Shown piece by piece: positions 1-6,960 of a DNA stretch of 22,395 bases (position 1 is its first letter; every line of letters begins with the position of its first letter). Source of the stretch: a virus. The notes beneath the pieces were generated by a model that was given only the letters and a program-made list of their open reading frames with translations, was not told the DNA's origin and did not search any database. The stretch lies in IMG/VR virus record IMGVR_UViG_3300026885_000015, positions 1 to 22,395 of that record. One strand, written 5' to 3'. The translations under genes and the position numbers were made by a program.

Positions 1-94
1 TTCGACGTTAAGCAGTATAGAAAGTTATTCATTGTCCGGAAAAGATTTTCTAGAAGAGAAAAATTCAGAGAATCGAAAAGTCAAAAAGTAAAAG

Positions 95-157
95 CGTAAA
101 AGCATAAAGAAAAATTTATAAAGGGGAAAAGGGATAATATATAATTGGGGGAAAATA
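95..157 (+). promoter_or_regulatory. Promoter and leader of the first gene (class without GTC)
   Basis: A TATA-like AATTTATAAA lies at about 113-122 and would start transcription near 142-147. The 19-nt block CGTAAAAGCATAAAGAAAA (95-113) directly upstream is repeated exactly at 1105-1123 before another gene. The leader ends in TTGGGGGAAAATATG, with a strong purine-rich ribosome binding site. No GTC element is present. Similar leaders precede the genes at 1168, 12893 and 13361. Confidence 0.6.
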
Positions 158-414
158 TGATAACTCAAAGTAAAAAAATAAGTAAAAATGAACTTGAGGC
201 AATTAGAGGACTAGTTATGTTATTTCAACGTATATATGAACCGAAATATGACCACGTTTTATACGAATTCAAGATACTTAAAATGCCGATATTTGGTGAA
301 GTTGAAGGTGAAGAAAAGAAAATTGGTGAAGAAATTGTTTACGGTGTTATTCATTACCACGAATTCGGAAACGCATTGTATTTTGAAATTCATCATGAAA
401 GTCATTTCCATTAA
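157..414 (+). CDS. Small protein of unknown function (85 aa), left-end accessory gene
   Basis: I do not recognise this family. I chose the ATG at 157 over an in-frame TTG at 145 because the TTG lies inside the purine-rich GGGGGAAAA ribosome binding site. The protein starts with a basic, polar stretch and a predicted helix (about residues 8-25), followed by strand-rich sequence. It ends in a His-rich tail (HYHEF, then HHESHFH), which could bind metal, though no standard motif is formed. It sits at the left edge of the window, where rudiviruses keep non-conserved early genes, several of which encode anti-CRISPR proteins in relatives. That location is the only ground for suspecting host interaction. 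The promoter matches that of the winged-helix gene at 1168, so the two are probably co-regulated. Confidence 0.6.
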   Translation: MITQSKKISKNELEAIRGLVMLFQRIYEPKYDHVLYEFKILKMPIFGEVEGEEKKIGEEIVYGVIHYHEFGNALYFEIHHESHFH

Positions 415-575
415 TTAAGTTTTTTTATTTTTTCTTATTTTTTCTATTCTTCATTTTTGTTTTCTAATTTAGCCAAAATTATTTGTAATTTTTTTCAATT
501 TCCAAATCTAAATTCGAAATTCATAGAAATTCAAAGTCATGATGATCAATGTTAAAATTTTTGAAAGATAAAAGA
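415..575 (+). terminator. T-rich transcript end and intergenic stretch
   Basis: Immediately after the stop codon come several T tracts (TTTTTTTATTTTTTCTTATTTTTTC), the usual pattern of crenarchaeal intrinsic termination on the coding strand. The remainder, up to the next promoter, is AT-rich with a CTAAATTCGAAATTC motif near 507-521. I see no gene here. Confidence 0.45.
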
Positions 576-577
576 AG

Positions 578-594
578 TTTTAAATTTGTCATAA
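578..594 (+). promoter_or_regulatory. TATA + GTC promoter for the 154-aa gene
   Basis: TTTTAAATTTGTCATAA combines a TATA box with the rudivirus GTC element (GTC at 588-590). It lies inside the N-terminal extension of a longer open frame beginning at 549. The transcript would therefore start downstream of that ATG, which argues that translation begins at 624. Confidence 0.65.
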
Positions 595-623
595 TAAATA
601 AAATATTTTTAAGTGAAAAGAAA

Positions 624-1088
624 ATGGTCGAGAATAAGAATGATATGAAAAAAATAAATGAGATAATTAATGATTTAGAATTTTTGAAAGAGCAAATTAA
701 TAAGTTAGAGCTAAAAATAAAAAGAATAAATTATGATATTGACATAGAAAATGTTTTTAACAAATTGAGAAATCTCACAAATGAGAGTCAAATTAATTCA
801 GTAATTTTAGTTAGAAATAATGAGGTAAAATATATAGCTAAAGATGTGGAAAGCAATGGATATAAAACCCTTCTTATTCTAGAAGACAAAGCTTATGTTG
901 TTGATGATTTTGATGTTCTAAAAGATAAAATCGTGTTAAGATATTTTTACGAATATAATATTCCAGACAATATTTTAAAAGATCTAGAAATGATACCGGA
1001 ATCGAATATAGATTATGTTGAGCCAAAATTCTTTAAATTATATCACATTCTGAAAAAACATTATCATTTAAATTTAATTAAATCATAA
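624..1088 (+). CDS. Unknown protein with N-terminal coiled coil (154 aa)
   Basis: No family recognised. The open frame extends up to 549, but a TATA-GTC promoter occupies the first codons of that frame, and GTGAAAAGAAA precedes the ATG at 624, so I use 624. Residues 8-38 form a charged heptad-like helix (EIINDLEFLKEQINKLELK) that should make a coiled coil. Residues about 55-115 alternate hydrophobic strands with turns (VILVRNNEVKYIA, TLLILEDKAYVV), suggesting a small alpha/beta or beta domain. The C-terminus is helical and basic (YHILKKHYHLNLIKS). It lies in the variable left end and has its own promoter, so it is likely an accessory protein. Its function is unknown. Confidence 0.6.
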   Translation: MVENKNDMKKINEIINDLEFLKEQINKLELKIKRINYDIDIENVFNKLRNLTNESQINSVILVRNNEVKYIAKDVESNGYKTLLILEDKAYVVDDFDVLKDKIVLRYFYEYNIPDNILKDLEMIPESNIDYVEPKFFKLYHILKKHYHLNLIKS

Positions 1089-1104
1089 TGACGTAAGATA
1101 CAAA

Positions 1105-1168
1105 CGTAAAAGCATAAAGAAAACTTTAAATATAAAAAATTACATAATGTATATTGGGGGAAAAAATA
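1105..1168 (+). promoter_or_regulatory. Promoter and leader of the first winged-helix gene
   Basis: Contains the same 19-nt CGTAAAAGCATAAAGAAAA (1105-1123) as the first gene of the window. A TATA-like CTTTAAATAT follows at about 1124-1133, then a leader ending in ATTGGGGGAAAAAATATG. There is no GTC element. The shared upstream box, TATA position and leader suggest that one factor controls both genes. Confidence 0.6.
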
Positions 1169-1401
1169 TGGCAAAAGTAAAAGTTGGGAAAAAAGAAAAA
1201 GTAATAATTGAATTTTTAGCCAAGAATGGCGGAAGTGCATGGAAGTCCGACATATTATATCGGTTCAGCAGAAGCATCAAGTATGACGCAGTATTAAATG
1301 CAAGATTACAAAGAATGGCTCAAAAGGGATTGATCGAGATTCATGCTGAAATTAATCCGGCAAGCGGACGTAACAAACAACGCGTTTATTTAAAGCAATA
1401 A
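1168..1401 (+). CDS. Winged-helix DNA-binding protein (77 aa), paralogue A
   Basis: A small basic winged helix-turn-helix protein resembling the SIRV ORF83a/b family at the genome ends. An upstream in-frame ATG at 1147 would place the GGGGGAAAA ribosome binding site inside the gene, so I start at ATG 1168. In the sequence, KEKVIIEFLAKNG gives helix 1, then WKSDILYRFS and YDAVLNARLQRMAQKG give the helix-turn-recognition helix. IEIHAEINPASGRNKQRVYLKQ gives the two-strand wing. The protein at 1982 is a clear paralogue with the same core and the same C-terminal YLKQ, and even the first bases after both stop codons match. It probably binds viral or host DNA as a regulator. The target is unknown. 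Confidence 0.8.
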   Translation: MAKVKVGKKEKVIIEFLAKNGGSAWKSDILYRFSRSIKYDAVLNARLQRMAQKGLIEIHAEINPASGRNKQRVYLKQ

Positions 1402-1470
1402 TTTTTTTCTTTCTTTTCCTCATTTTTTTAGCTTTCTAATTTTAGTTTTTAATTTTCTAACTTTATTTTC
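1402..1470 (+). terminator. T-rich terminator region
   Basis: AATTTTTTTCTTTCTTTTCC directly after the stop codon, followed by more T tracts. The first 14 or so bases are the same as those after the paralogous gene that ends at 2242. Confidence 0.45.
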
Positions 1471-1560
1471 CCTATCTTCTATTTTTATCAATAATTTTTC
1501 TCAGTTTTGAAATAATAATTTTGTTAGTTTATGAATTTTTTAACTCGAGAGATAAAGATA

Positions 1561-1580
1561 TCTTTAATTTTGTCATAAAA
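1561..1580 (+). promoter_or_regulatory. TATA + GTC promoter for the 95-aa gene
   Basis: TCTTTAATTTTGTCATAAAA with GTC at 1572-1574, about 34 nt before the ATG. A purine-rich GAGGGA at 1595-1600 serves as ribosome binding site, so the transcript has a short leader. Confidence 0.65.
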
Positions 1581-1607
1581 TAAATTTCAATTTTGAGGGA
1601 AATAAAA

Positions 1608-1895
1608 ATGGGTCAAAATGTAGTAATTGAGAAATATAATTACGGATTTAGAATTAATTTATCTGAAAAAGAAAGCTATTTTTTAAAAGATCATGAAGTA
1701 AAATATTGTGTAATTGATATAGAAGATAATAGAGAAATTAAAGATATTAGTTTTAGCAATTATGAAGATTTTGGTGTCAAAAATTTAGATGAATTATTTT
1801 GTCTATTAACGAAAAATCCAAAAGAAATTCTAGAAATGATAACGGGAGATAATATAAAAATTGACAAAGTTATAATAGAATATTATGAAAGTTAA
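1608..1895 (+). CDS. Small acidic protein of unknown function (95 aa)
   Basis: Not recognised. The start is the ATG at 1608, because the alternative TTG at 1593 overlaps the GAGGGA ribosome binding site. The protein is rich in Asp and Glu and predicted to be alpha/beta: strands around residues 3-17 and 30-40, a helix near LDELFCLLTKNPKEILEMI (about residues 58-77), and a last strand KVIIEYYES. It lies between the two winged-helix paralogues in the variable left end, under its own GTC promoter. Small acidic proteins of this kind are often host-protein binders, including anti-CRISPRs in this virus group. That is inference from size, charge and place only. Confidence 0.6.
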   Translation: MGQNVVIEKYNYGFRINLSEKESYFLKDHEVKYCVIDIEDNREIKDISFSNYEDFGVKNLDELFCLLTKNPKEILEMITGDNIKIDKVIIEYYES

Positions 1896-1932
1896 TTCTT
1901 TTTTTATTTTTCTAATTCAAGAGTTTTCGAAT

Positions 1933-1950
1933 GTTTTATATTTGTCATAA
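1933..1950 (+). promoter_or_regulatory. TATA + GTC promoter for winged-helix paralogue B
   Basis: GTTTTATATTTGTCATAA with GTC at 1944-1946. It is followed by TTTGAGGGAGAAAAGAAA as ribosome binding region before the ATG at 1982. Paralogue A instead has the class of promoter without GTC, so the two copies appear to be expressed at different times. Confidence 0.7.
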
Positions 1951-1981
1951 AAGAAAAATTAGATTTGAGGGAGAAAAGAAA

Positions 1982-2242
1982 ATGAGTCAAATTCAAAGTC
2001 AACAAAAACAAAGAAAAATGGTAATAGGAAGAAGAGAAAAAGAAATAATAGAATTTTTGAAACAATATCCGCAAGGTATATGGAAAGAACAAATATTAAA
2101 TAGTTTTGCTGTATCTTCAAAATATCGCAATATCATGGTTAGACGTCTTTATAAAATGCAAGAAAAAGGATTGATAGAAATTCGTTTAGAACAAAATCCA
2201 ACATCTGGAAGACTTAAACAAAAAGTCTATTTAAAACAATAA
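1982..2242 (+). CDS. Winged-helix DNA-binding protein (86 aa), paralogue B
   Basis: Paralogue of the protein at 1168-1401. The cores line up without gaps (KEKVIIEFLAKNG with REKEIIEFLKQYP, LQRMAQKGLIEI with LYKMQEKGLIEI), ending in YLKQ in both. It differs by a longer, Gln- and Lys-rich N-terminal arm (SQIQSQQKQRK). The open frame extends to an ATG at 1931, but a TATA-GTC promoter lies within that extension, so 1982 is the likely start. The predicted fold is a winged helix-turn-helix with a basic recognition helix (KYRNIMVRRLYKM). It is presumably a viral transcription regulator. The nearest remembered relatives are SIRV ORF83a/b. Confidence 0.8.
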   Translation: MSQIQSQQKQRKMVIGRREKEIIEFLKQYPQGIWKEQILNSFAVSSKYRNIMVRRLYKMQEKGLIEIRLEQNPTSGRLKQKVYLKQ

Positions 2243-2439
2243 TTTTTTTCTTTTTAAATTTTTGTTTTTATAGGAAAGTTTATAAATTATTAATTATTTT
2301 TTAAAAAATGGGAGTGTCCGGGGCTACGGGCACAATGACCATAATTAATTAACAATAATTCTAATTTGTCATATTTTGTATATTGCATTTTTGATTTATG
2401 AGCAAAAAAAGTAAAAAACTTTATTAAATTCTTTTTAAC
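2243..2439. other. Convergent intergenic region with structured element
   Basis: This gap separates the plus-strand winged-helix gene from the minus-strand 110-aa gene. After a T tract (2246-2256) it holds a TATA-like GTTTATAAATT (2279-2289) and a GC-rich hairpin (2314-2333). An orphan TATA-GTC-like element, TAATTTGTCATATT (GTC at 2368-2370), has no gene behind it. The segment 2358-2384 is nearly identical to 15301-15327 (26 of 27 bases). Confidence 0.55.
2308..2352 (+). ncRNA. Candidate small structured RNA (GC-rich hairpin)
   Basis: GTGTCCG (2314-2320) pairs with CGGGCAC (2327-2333), one pair being G-U, around the loop GGGCTA. The stretch GGGAGTGTCCGGGGCTACGG is strikingly GC-rich in a genome that is mostly A and T, as is typical of functional RNA in hyperthermophiles. 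A TATA-like box at 2279-2289 would start a transcript near 2308-2312. The strand is inferred from that box. Alternatives are a 14-codon frame from the ATG at 2308 ending with TAA at 2350-2352, or a terminator for the convergent genes. No C/D-box pattern is evident. Confidence 0.35.
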
Positions 2440-2772
2440 TTATTTTTCTTCTTTCCACAGAATTTCTAATCCTTCAATTCTATTCCATGTTATTCTTGCT
2501 TTCTTCAATGTTATCTTGTCATGAGTATGTAAATCTCCAGCAGTAATTTCTATATCTAAGCTTGATTTAAGGATATGTAAAAATTTATAATCGGGATTGT
2601 TTATCAGAAAATTCATTTCTACAAGATTTTCGAAATCTGTAAAGGATACATTAACTAATGTTAAATTTGTAATATGTATATCATATAGATTATTATCATA
2701 TTTGTCATATCTAAATTCTAAATTATTTCTCCTTAAAAAGTCTAAAAGGTCTTTTCCTTCTTTTATCTTCAA
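2440..2772 (-). CDS. Unknown protein (110 aa), last gene of the thyX run
   Basis: No family recognised. It starts with TTG at 2772, and the sequence TTGA overlaps the thyX stop codon, so the two are translationally coupled. That overlap is why I keep the non-ATG start. The N-terminal 15 residues are a basic helix ([13 protein letters not shown]). The middle has alternating short strands ([15 protein letters not shown]), and a Trp-containing C-terminus ends in WKEEK. The order in this run is 92-aa protein, RHH protein, ThyX, then this gene. Position suggests a role related to nucleotide supply or to the same expression phase, but nothing in the sequence shows a catalytic motif. Confidence 0.65.
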   Translation of the reverse strand: MKIKEGKDLLDFLRRNNLEFRYDKYDNNLYDIHITNLTLVNVSFTDFENLVEMNFLINNPDYKFLHILKSSLDIEITAGDLHTHDKITLKKARITWNRIEGLEILWKEEK

Positions 2773-3530
2773 ATTTCTTCACCTTTTTTGGCATTTTGTA
2801 TACACTTATAAATGCCTTCTTTTGGAACTCCTTCTATACATCTTTGAGATATAAATTCTGTTTTTTCATTTAATAAATCAAGAATTATTGGATTTTCTCG
2901 AATAAAATTTTCATGAATTATGCAATTTGGGCCGACATATTTGAAAAGTTTTGGATGAATTTTTTTAACTAATTCTAACATTTTCCAAGCTAAAGTCCTT
3001 AATTCCCATTGAGTTCTTGAACAAAGTCTTAAAGCAAAAAAGTTATAGAGTTCTCTAGCATTCATAGTAACTACTATATTTGTATTTACGCCGTTAGGTA
3101 AGACATATCTGGCATCTTCTCCCGGAACTCCAGATTCCAAAAGTTTGAAATAATAATTGTAAGCGTCTTCATAAGCTTTGTCAATAATTTCTTTAGCCCT
3201 CCTTTCTGCTGAAGGCGGTATAATTGGCTGATAATATTCATCTATAGGCTTAGCAAAACGATAACTTAATTGAGTATAAGACGCGATTCTATGCCTAACT
3301 AATTGATGTGATGTGACTCTGGAAATTCCTTCAATTGAAAAAGTGTAAACTGAATGTTCTAACACAGACCAATATCCGTGAATTATAGCATCTTTAATCC
3401 AAATTTCTATCTCTTCATCTGTCATTGTTTGCCAATGATAATCCCAACCCTTTCTAGACCTACTCATTTTTGATGCTATAGCTACAATTTTCTCACCGTC
3501 TTTTGTATAAGATATAAGTTCAACTTTCAT
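2769..3530 (-). CDS. thyX: Flavin-dependent thymidylate synthase ThyX
   Basis: FAD-dependent thymidylate synthase, which methylates dUMP to dTMP using methylenetetrahydrofolate and NADPH. The family signature RHRx7S is present as [14 protein letters not shown] (about residues 79-92). A further conserved region, [12 protein letters not shown]-like ([16 protein letters not shown]), precedes it, and [11 protein letters not shown] near residue 170 matches the C-terminal substrate-binding segment. The length of 253 aa fits the family and the 251-aa SIRV protein as I recall it. A GTG at 3539 would add three residues, but GTGAT just upstream of the ATG at 3530 looks like its ribosome binding site. 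It lies 15 nt after the RHH gene in one run with the 92-aa gene, and overlaps the next gene by 4 nt. It supplies thymidine nucleotides for viral DNA synthesis. Confidence 0.95.
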   Translation of the reverse strand: MKVELISYTKDGEKIVAIASKMSRSRKGWDYHWQTMTDEEIEIWIKDAIIHGYWSVLEHSVYTFSIEGISRVTSHQLVRHRIASYTQLSYRFAKPIDEYYQPIIPPSAERRAKEIIDKAYEDAYNYYFKLLESGVPGEDARYVLPNGVNTNIVVTMNARELYNFFALRLCSRTQWELRTLAWKMLELVKKIHPKLFKYVGPNCIIHENFIRENPIILDLLNEKTEFISQRCIEGVPKEGIYKCIQNAKKGEEI

Positions 3531-3545
3531 TTTTATCACAAATTG

Positions 3546-3734
3546 TTAAAATAATTTATCGCCTTTCTCAACTTTAATTTCTTGAACTTTCTCTTTCTCA
3601 AGTTCTAGTTCAAAAAATCTCTGTAATGCTGTCCTTACAACTTCACTTTTTGACATTTTATGTTTTATAGCATAAGTTTCTAACATCATTAGGAGGTCAT
3701 CATCAATTTTAAAGCTGAATTGTTTTGTCATCAT
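3546..3734 (-). CDS. Ribbon-helix-helix transcription regulator (62 aa)
   Basis: A CopG/Arc-type ribbon-helix-helix protein. An N-terminal strand, KQFSFKIDDDLLMML, is followed by helix A (ETYAIKHK), the turn MSKSEVV and helix B (RTALQRFFELELEK), then a short charged tail. Such proteins bind DNA as dimers through the paired beta strands. The ATG follows the stop codon of the 92-aa gene with no gap, and GGTGAT within the end of that gene acts as ribosome binding site (a second ATG at 3731 is equally possible). It is encoded immediately before thyX, so it may control this run or other viral promoters. Three more RHH or RHH-like proteins occur in the window (7748, 7918, 6660). Confidence 0.85.
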   Translation of the reverse strand: MMTKQFSFKIDDDLLMMLETYAIKHKMSKSEVVRTALQRFFELELEKEKVQEIKVEKGDKLF

Positions 3735-4013
3735 TTAGATCACCTTTTCAAATTCTTTAACAACAATCATTTTTCCAATTTTTACAGTTACCATAAATTT
3801 CTTTTCTTTTTCCATTTTACGAATTCTAAGTTCAAAATAGAAAATTTTATTTCTTATTTGCAAATATCCGTAAATTCCTAATGTACCTCTTCCAAAGAAA
3901 AGGATTTGTGGTTTTTCAGAAAAAATAACTGTTTTGTTTAAAATGTTTTGTATTTCTTTTTCTCCAAGTTTTTCATATATATTTTCTTTTTCTTGAATTG
4001 AACTTACGACCAT
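3735..4013 (-). CDS. Unknown small protein (92 aa), first gene of the thyX run
   Basis: Not recognised. A helical N-terminus (residues about 5-28, ENIYEKLGEKEIQNILNK) is followed by a strand-rich body (PQILFFGRGTLGIYGYLQI, FYFELRIRK, FMVTVKIGKMIVVKEF). This suggests a small antiparallel beta-sheet protein. It starts about 27 nt below a TATA-GTC promoter, so its mRNA is probably leaderless. The following RHH gene begins right at its stop codon, so at least this gene, RHH, thyX and the 110-aa gene form one transcription unit. Many Lys, Arg and Glu residues and no Cys make a metal-binding role unlikely. Confidence 0.65.
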   Translation of the reverse strand: MVVSSIQEKENIYEKLGEKEIQNILNKTVIFSEKPQILFFGRGTLGIYGYLQIRNKIFYFELRIRKMEKEKKFMVTVKIGKMIVVKEFEKVI

Positions 4014-4035
4014 TTTAGGTCATATAAATATTGTA

Positions 4036-4055
4036 ATATGACAAATAAAAAGACT
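4036..4055 (-). promoter_or_regulatory. TATA + GTC promoter of the thyX run
   Basis: On the minus strand it reads CTTTTTATTTGTCATAT, with GTC complementary to 4040-4042. The expected start of transcription falls close to the ATG at 4013. Confidence 0.65.
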
Positions 4056-4108
4056 TTTAATTTTATGTTTTATCAATTCATCAATCCATATTTGAAATAT
4101 TTTGAATA

Positions 4109-4750
4109 TTATTTTTTCTCATTTGTTTGAAAATATTCAAAAAGTGAGCCAAAACATCTAGATTTAAATTCGCAATTTTTACATAAATAATTATTAGCTC
4201 CGGGAATATTTTTATAGTCTGTCAATTTCAGATATTCCTTAAATTTCTTAATCCAATCTATGGCTTTTTGTAAATATTGATCTATTATATTTTTGTTAAT
4301 TTGGAATTGTTTAACTTCCTTACTTATTCTATTTAAATAAATAATATATACATTATCAATTTTGAAATTCTGTTGTTTCAACAAATGATAATATATAGCA
4401 ATTTGATAAAGATGATATTCTCTAATTTGTAAATAATTAGTTGAGATAGTTTTAATTTCTAGTAAATCGTTACCACAAATCAAGTCCGTTCTGCCGGAAA
4501 TTTTTAGACCTTCAATTTCGCCTTTTATCTCAACTTCAGCTTGACAATTTAATTTTTCTACAAAATAGTTCTCTATTCTTTCATGATGAAGTTCTCCAAG
4601 GTCAAGTACAAGTTCATTTATTCCTTTCTCAAATTCAAATTTCCTAGCAAAGTAAGATTTTCTAAAACAAACCCCAACTTCTGATGGAAATATTGTATCT
4701 TCCGGATATTTAACTTTGAAACTTTGTCTAACAAATTCCTCATAATTCAT
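4109..4750 (-). CDS. Cas4-like (RecB-family) nuclease, SIRV gp19/ORF207 homologue
   Basis: A PD-(D/E)XK nuclease of the Cas4/RecB type. Visible are Cys28 and a C-terminal CxxCx5C (Cys190, Cys193, Cys199), which would hold a 4Fe-4S cluster. The active site is GELHH (His56 region), GRTDLI (Asp89), LLEIKT (Glu98, Lys100) and QIAIY (Gln116 to Tyr120). SIRV2 gp19 (ORF207) of this family was reported as a single-strand endonuclease working with gp17 and gp18. The length of 213 aa fits. The ATG follows the ATPase stop codon by 2 nt, with GGTGAT straddling that junction as ribosome binding site. The probable job is to process DNA ends or recombination intermediates during replication. There are no cas1 or cas2 genes nearby, so a CRISPR adaptation role is not supported. 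Confidence 0.9.
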   Translation of the reverse strand: MNYEEFVRQSFKVKYPEDTIFPSEVGVCFRKSYFARKFEFEKGINELVLDLGELHHERIENYFVEKLNCQAEVEIKGEIEGLKISGRTDLICGNDLLEIKTISTNYLQIREYHLYQIAIYYHLLKQQNFKIDNVYIIYLNRISKEVKQFQINKNIIDQYLQKAIDWIKKFKEYLKLTDYKNIPGANNYLCKNCEFKSRCFGSLFEYFQTNEKK

Positions 4751-4752
4751 CT

Positions 4753-6060
4753 TTAATCACCAAGGTTTGAGAACCTCATAAAGTTGTAAATTTGATTACA
4801 AATTTCTTCATTTTGTCTTTGACCGATTTGCAAATCAATATCCAGAGCTTGTAAAATTATTTGTATATCAATAGCTTGTTCTTGTCTTCTGGACTCTAGA
4901 TTGTCACAAATTACATAATTGTTAGTATTGTTTATCTTTTGTTGAATTAAATCAATTAGAGCTTTTAAAATTGAAGGATATAGAACTCTAGCGTTAATAA
5001 TTTTATCATAAGTTTTCTTAATTGCTAATTGTATAATATGAATTCTATCCAAAATTGCTGAAGTAAAAATTTGATAGTTTACTAAATAATCTTCTACATC
5101 TGGATTTCTCAGTCTATTGATGGTCATTGAGTAAGGATTTCCGGCATAAATTATTGGAATACATTTTTGGATGGTTGAGGATTTACTTTCAGTTCCGGCA
5201 CCCCTAGTCCACACACAATTTTCCAGACCGGTTGATAAAGTAGCATTAATTGCACCGAGTTCTTTTGAAGAAAATCCATCTTTCCAATTCTGAATTTCAT
5301 CAAAAATTAAGCCGTTACTTAAAAACACGGCACCATACATATTGTTTCTTGCATCATAGACTAGATTAGCATAAGTTGGGGCTTCAGTATAATATCTGAA
5401 ATTAAATACTTCTTGTAAAATCATAAAAGTTGTAGTTTTCCCAGTTCCACGATTTGAAATTTCAATATAATTAATTTGGCGTTTAGTAATTGGCGATTTA
5501 AAGAGTGGGAATAATCTGGGCAGAAATAAAAAAATGTCATTTAATTCCATTCTTGATGGGTCATAACCAAAACTTTGTAATAATAGAGCATAAATTTGAT
5601 GCTCAGAATTTGCTAAATCAAATAATTCTTTTGCAATTTCGTAATTATTCGGTGGCTCAATTGAATAAATATCATGGATATACCAGTCATTTGCATCTTT
5701 ACGAATTTTAACAAACATATAAGAAGTTATTAAATTATAGAAATCTTCAGGATTATCAGCTATTTGATGTGGGTCAAAACTTCCAATAAAGCCATTCTGA
5801 AATCTAGCAATTACCATGTCATTTTTAACTTTAAAATTAGTAATTTTTGAGATAAATTTTACTTCATTATTAAAGAGTAAATAGCTTTGAAAATATTGTT
5901 GATCTATGCCTTTTTTATAAGCCTTCAGAATCTCAATTTTCTTTCTTTCTTCAATTTGTTTTTCTCCAATGATAATGTTGAGAATTCTCTCATTATCTCT
6001 CGGATTATAAAAAAAAGTGTGAGATTTGACTTTTTCCAAGGATTGAAAGTTACTGCTCAT
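4753..6060 (-). CDS. AAA-like ATPase / helicase, SIRV gp18/ORF436 homologue
   Basis: A P-loop ATPase of 435 aa. Walker A is NRGTGKTT (about residues 203-210) and Walker B is GLIFDEIQ (Asp254-Glu255). A sensor-1-like Asn occurs in IYAGNPY (Asn308). The N-terminal 200 residues form a separate domain with many strands. Length, position and neighbours match SIRV2 gp18 (ORF436), reported as a DNA helicase/annealing enzyme that acts with the ssDNA-binding protein gp17 and nuclease gp19. The gene has its own TATA-GTC promoter overlapping the end of the gp17 gene, so its level can be set separately from gp17. The role is inferred: unwinding or strand annealing in genome replication or recombination-dependent copying. 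Confidence 0.88.
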   Translation of the reverse strand: MSSNFQSLEKVKSHTFFYNPRDNERILNIIIGEKQIEERKKIEILKAYKKGIDQQYFQSYLLFNNEVKFISKITNFKVKNDMVIARFQNGFIGSFDPHQIADNPEDFYNLITSYMFVKIRKDANDWYIHDIYSIEPPNNYEIAKELFDLANSEHQIYALLLQSFGYDPSRMELNDIFLFLPRLFPLFKSPITKRQINYIEISNRGTGKTTTFMILQEVFNFRYYTEAPTYANLVYDARNNMYGAVFLSNGLIFDEIQNWKDGFSSKELGAINATLSTGLENCVWTRGAGTESKSSTIQKCIPIIYAGNPYSMTINRLRNPDVEDYLVNYQIFTSAILDRIHIIQLAIKKTYDKIINARVLYPSILKALIDLIQQKINNTNNYVICDNLESRRQEQAIDIQIILQALDIDLQIGQRQNEEICNQIYNFMRFSNLGD

Positions 6061-6076
6061 AAAAAAAATGAATTTT

Positions 6077-6094
6077 TATGACATTTTAAAATTC
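6077..6094 (-). promoter_or_regulatory. TATA + GTC promoter of the ATPase gene, overlapping the end of the SSB gene
   Basis: The minus strand reads GAATTTTAAAATGTCATAA. The TATA part encodes the last residues and TAA stop of the upstream gene, and GTC lies just past that stop (complement of 6080-6082). This compact arrangement recurs at 8615-8643. Confidence 0.6.
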
Positions 6095-6499
6095 ATCTTC
6101 AACATTCTTCTTTTGTTGTTTTTTCTGTGCTTTTTCCTCTTTTTGACTTGATTTTTGTTCTTGACCTTCACTTTCTAATTCTAATTCTTCTTCTTGAACT
6201 CTGTTGCCGTTTCTTGGTGTAAATTTTACATATTCGTCTAACAAATCTTTATATTTTGTTAAGAATTCTGAAATTAATCTTAAATCTTCAGCATCATTAG
6301 CAGTTATACCAATTTGTTTTCTAAAATTATTCTGGCTATGAATTGTCATTGAATATCTTACCTTTCCATTCTCTGGTATTGCATTAAGTTGTACAACTAA
6401 CCTTTTTAGACCTTTTATCTTTAAAATTCTTGAAGCTGGTTTGTTGTTTTGTTTTGTTTGTTGTCCTAACTCATCTATTATTTCCTTCAAACTTGCCAT
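6086..6499 (-). CDS. ssDNA-binding protein, SIRV gp17/ORF131b homologue
   Basis: 137 aa. The first 95 residues are a compact basic, strand-containing domain (ILKIKGLKRLVVQLNAI, KVRYSMTIHSQNN). It is followed by a low-complexity tail rich in Glu, Gln and Lys (EEELELESEGQEQ, KAQKKQQKK) that ends in an acidic EDEF. An acidic, disordered C-terminus is typical of ssDNA-binding proteins, which use it to recruit partners. SIRV2 gp17 (ORF131b) was shown to bind ssDNA through a new fold. The size and the order gp17-gp18-gp19 are the same here. A strong TATA-GTC promoter and a GGCGATGAAA ribosome binding region precede the ATG. It likely coats ssDNA during replication. Confidence 0.85.
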   Translation of the reverse strand: MASLKEIIDELGQQTKQNNKPASRILKIKGLKRLVVQLNAIPENGKVRYSMTIHSQNNFRKQIGITANDAEDLRLISEFLTKYKDLLDEYVKFTPRNGNRVQEEELELESEGQEQKSSQKEEKAQKKQQKKNVEDEF

Positions 6500-6526
6500 T
6501 TTTCATCGCCAATTAATAATATATAT

Positions 6527-6545
6527 TATGACAAATTTAAATATT
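6527..6545 (-). promoter_or_regulatory. TATA + GTC promoter of the ssDNA-binding protein gene
   Basis: The minus strand reads ATATTTAAATTTGTCATAA, one of the best matches to the motif in the window, about 28-46 nt before the ATG. Further upstream (6546-6659) I see only AT-rich sequence and a weak hairpin (ATATTCA 6602-6608 with TGAATAT 6617-6623). Confidence 0.7.
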
Positions 6546-6659
6546 CATAAATATATAATTTAGGACATTTTTTCTTAGATATGAAATAAATGTAAAATGC
6601 AATATTCATTATATTCTGAATATGAGATTGAGAAATTGAGAAATAGAAGAAAAAAATAT

Positions 6660-6932
6660 TTAAATTAATTCAAAGAATAGAGATCTAATTATTTTTACTG
6701 GTTTTATATTGTATTTTTCTGACAATTTCAACAGTTTGTCATAATATAGATCATCTATAGTAAAAAATACCCTTTCATCATAATTGTCTCGGCTTTCTAT
6801 TATTTTAAGTTCTTTTTCACCATTTAGAATTTTGTCAATTTCTTGTTTAATTTGTTCTCTTTTTTCATAAAAAACAGATTTGTATCTTGAAGGTATTCTT
6901 AATTCTATATATCTATTCCTTTGCCTTTTCAT
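6660..6932 (-). CDS. Small basic protein with RHH-like C-terminus (90 aa)
   Basis: The N-terminal half is very basic (KRQRNRYIELRIPSRYK) and then helical (EKREQIKQEIDKILNG). The C-terminal 40 residues, from RVFFTIDDLYYDKL to KIIRSLFFELI, follow the strand, helix, turn, helix pattern of ribbon-helix-helix domains. I therefore suggest a DNA-binding regulator, at moderate confidence. It is transcribed away from the Rep gene at 7004, and the two share a 12-bp palindrome, ACATTTAAATGT, in their promoter gap, so they may be co-regulated. ATG 6932 was chosen as the first start after the promoter. Confidence 0.65.
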   Translation of the reverse strand: MKRQRNRYIELRIPSRYKSVFYEKREQIKQEIDKILNGEKELKIIESRDNYDERVFFTIDDLYYDKLLKLSEKYNIKPVKIIRSLFFELI

Positions 6933-6960
6933 AATTTTATATTCTTTCGATCATGATATA

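Noticed and set aside
157-414. AcrID1 homologue at the left end
   Set aside because: Size and place fit, but I cannot align the sequence convincingly with AcrID1 from memory, so no family is claimed.
549-623. N-terminal extension of the 154-aa gene
   Set aside because: A TATA-GTC promoter occupies these codons, so the mRNA should begin downstream.
4109-4750. Cas4-like protein as part of a CRISPR adaptation module
   Set aside because: No cas1, cas2 or repeat array is visible, and the order with the ssDNA-binding protein and ATPase matches the rudivirus recombination cassette.
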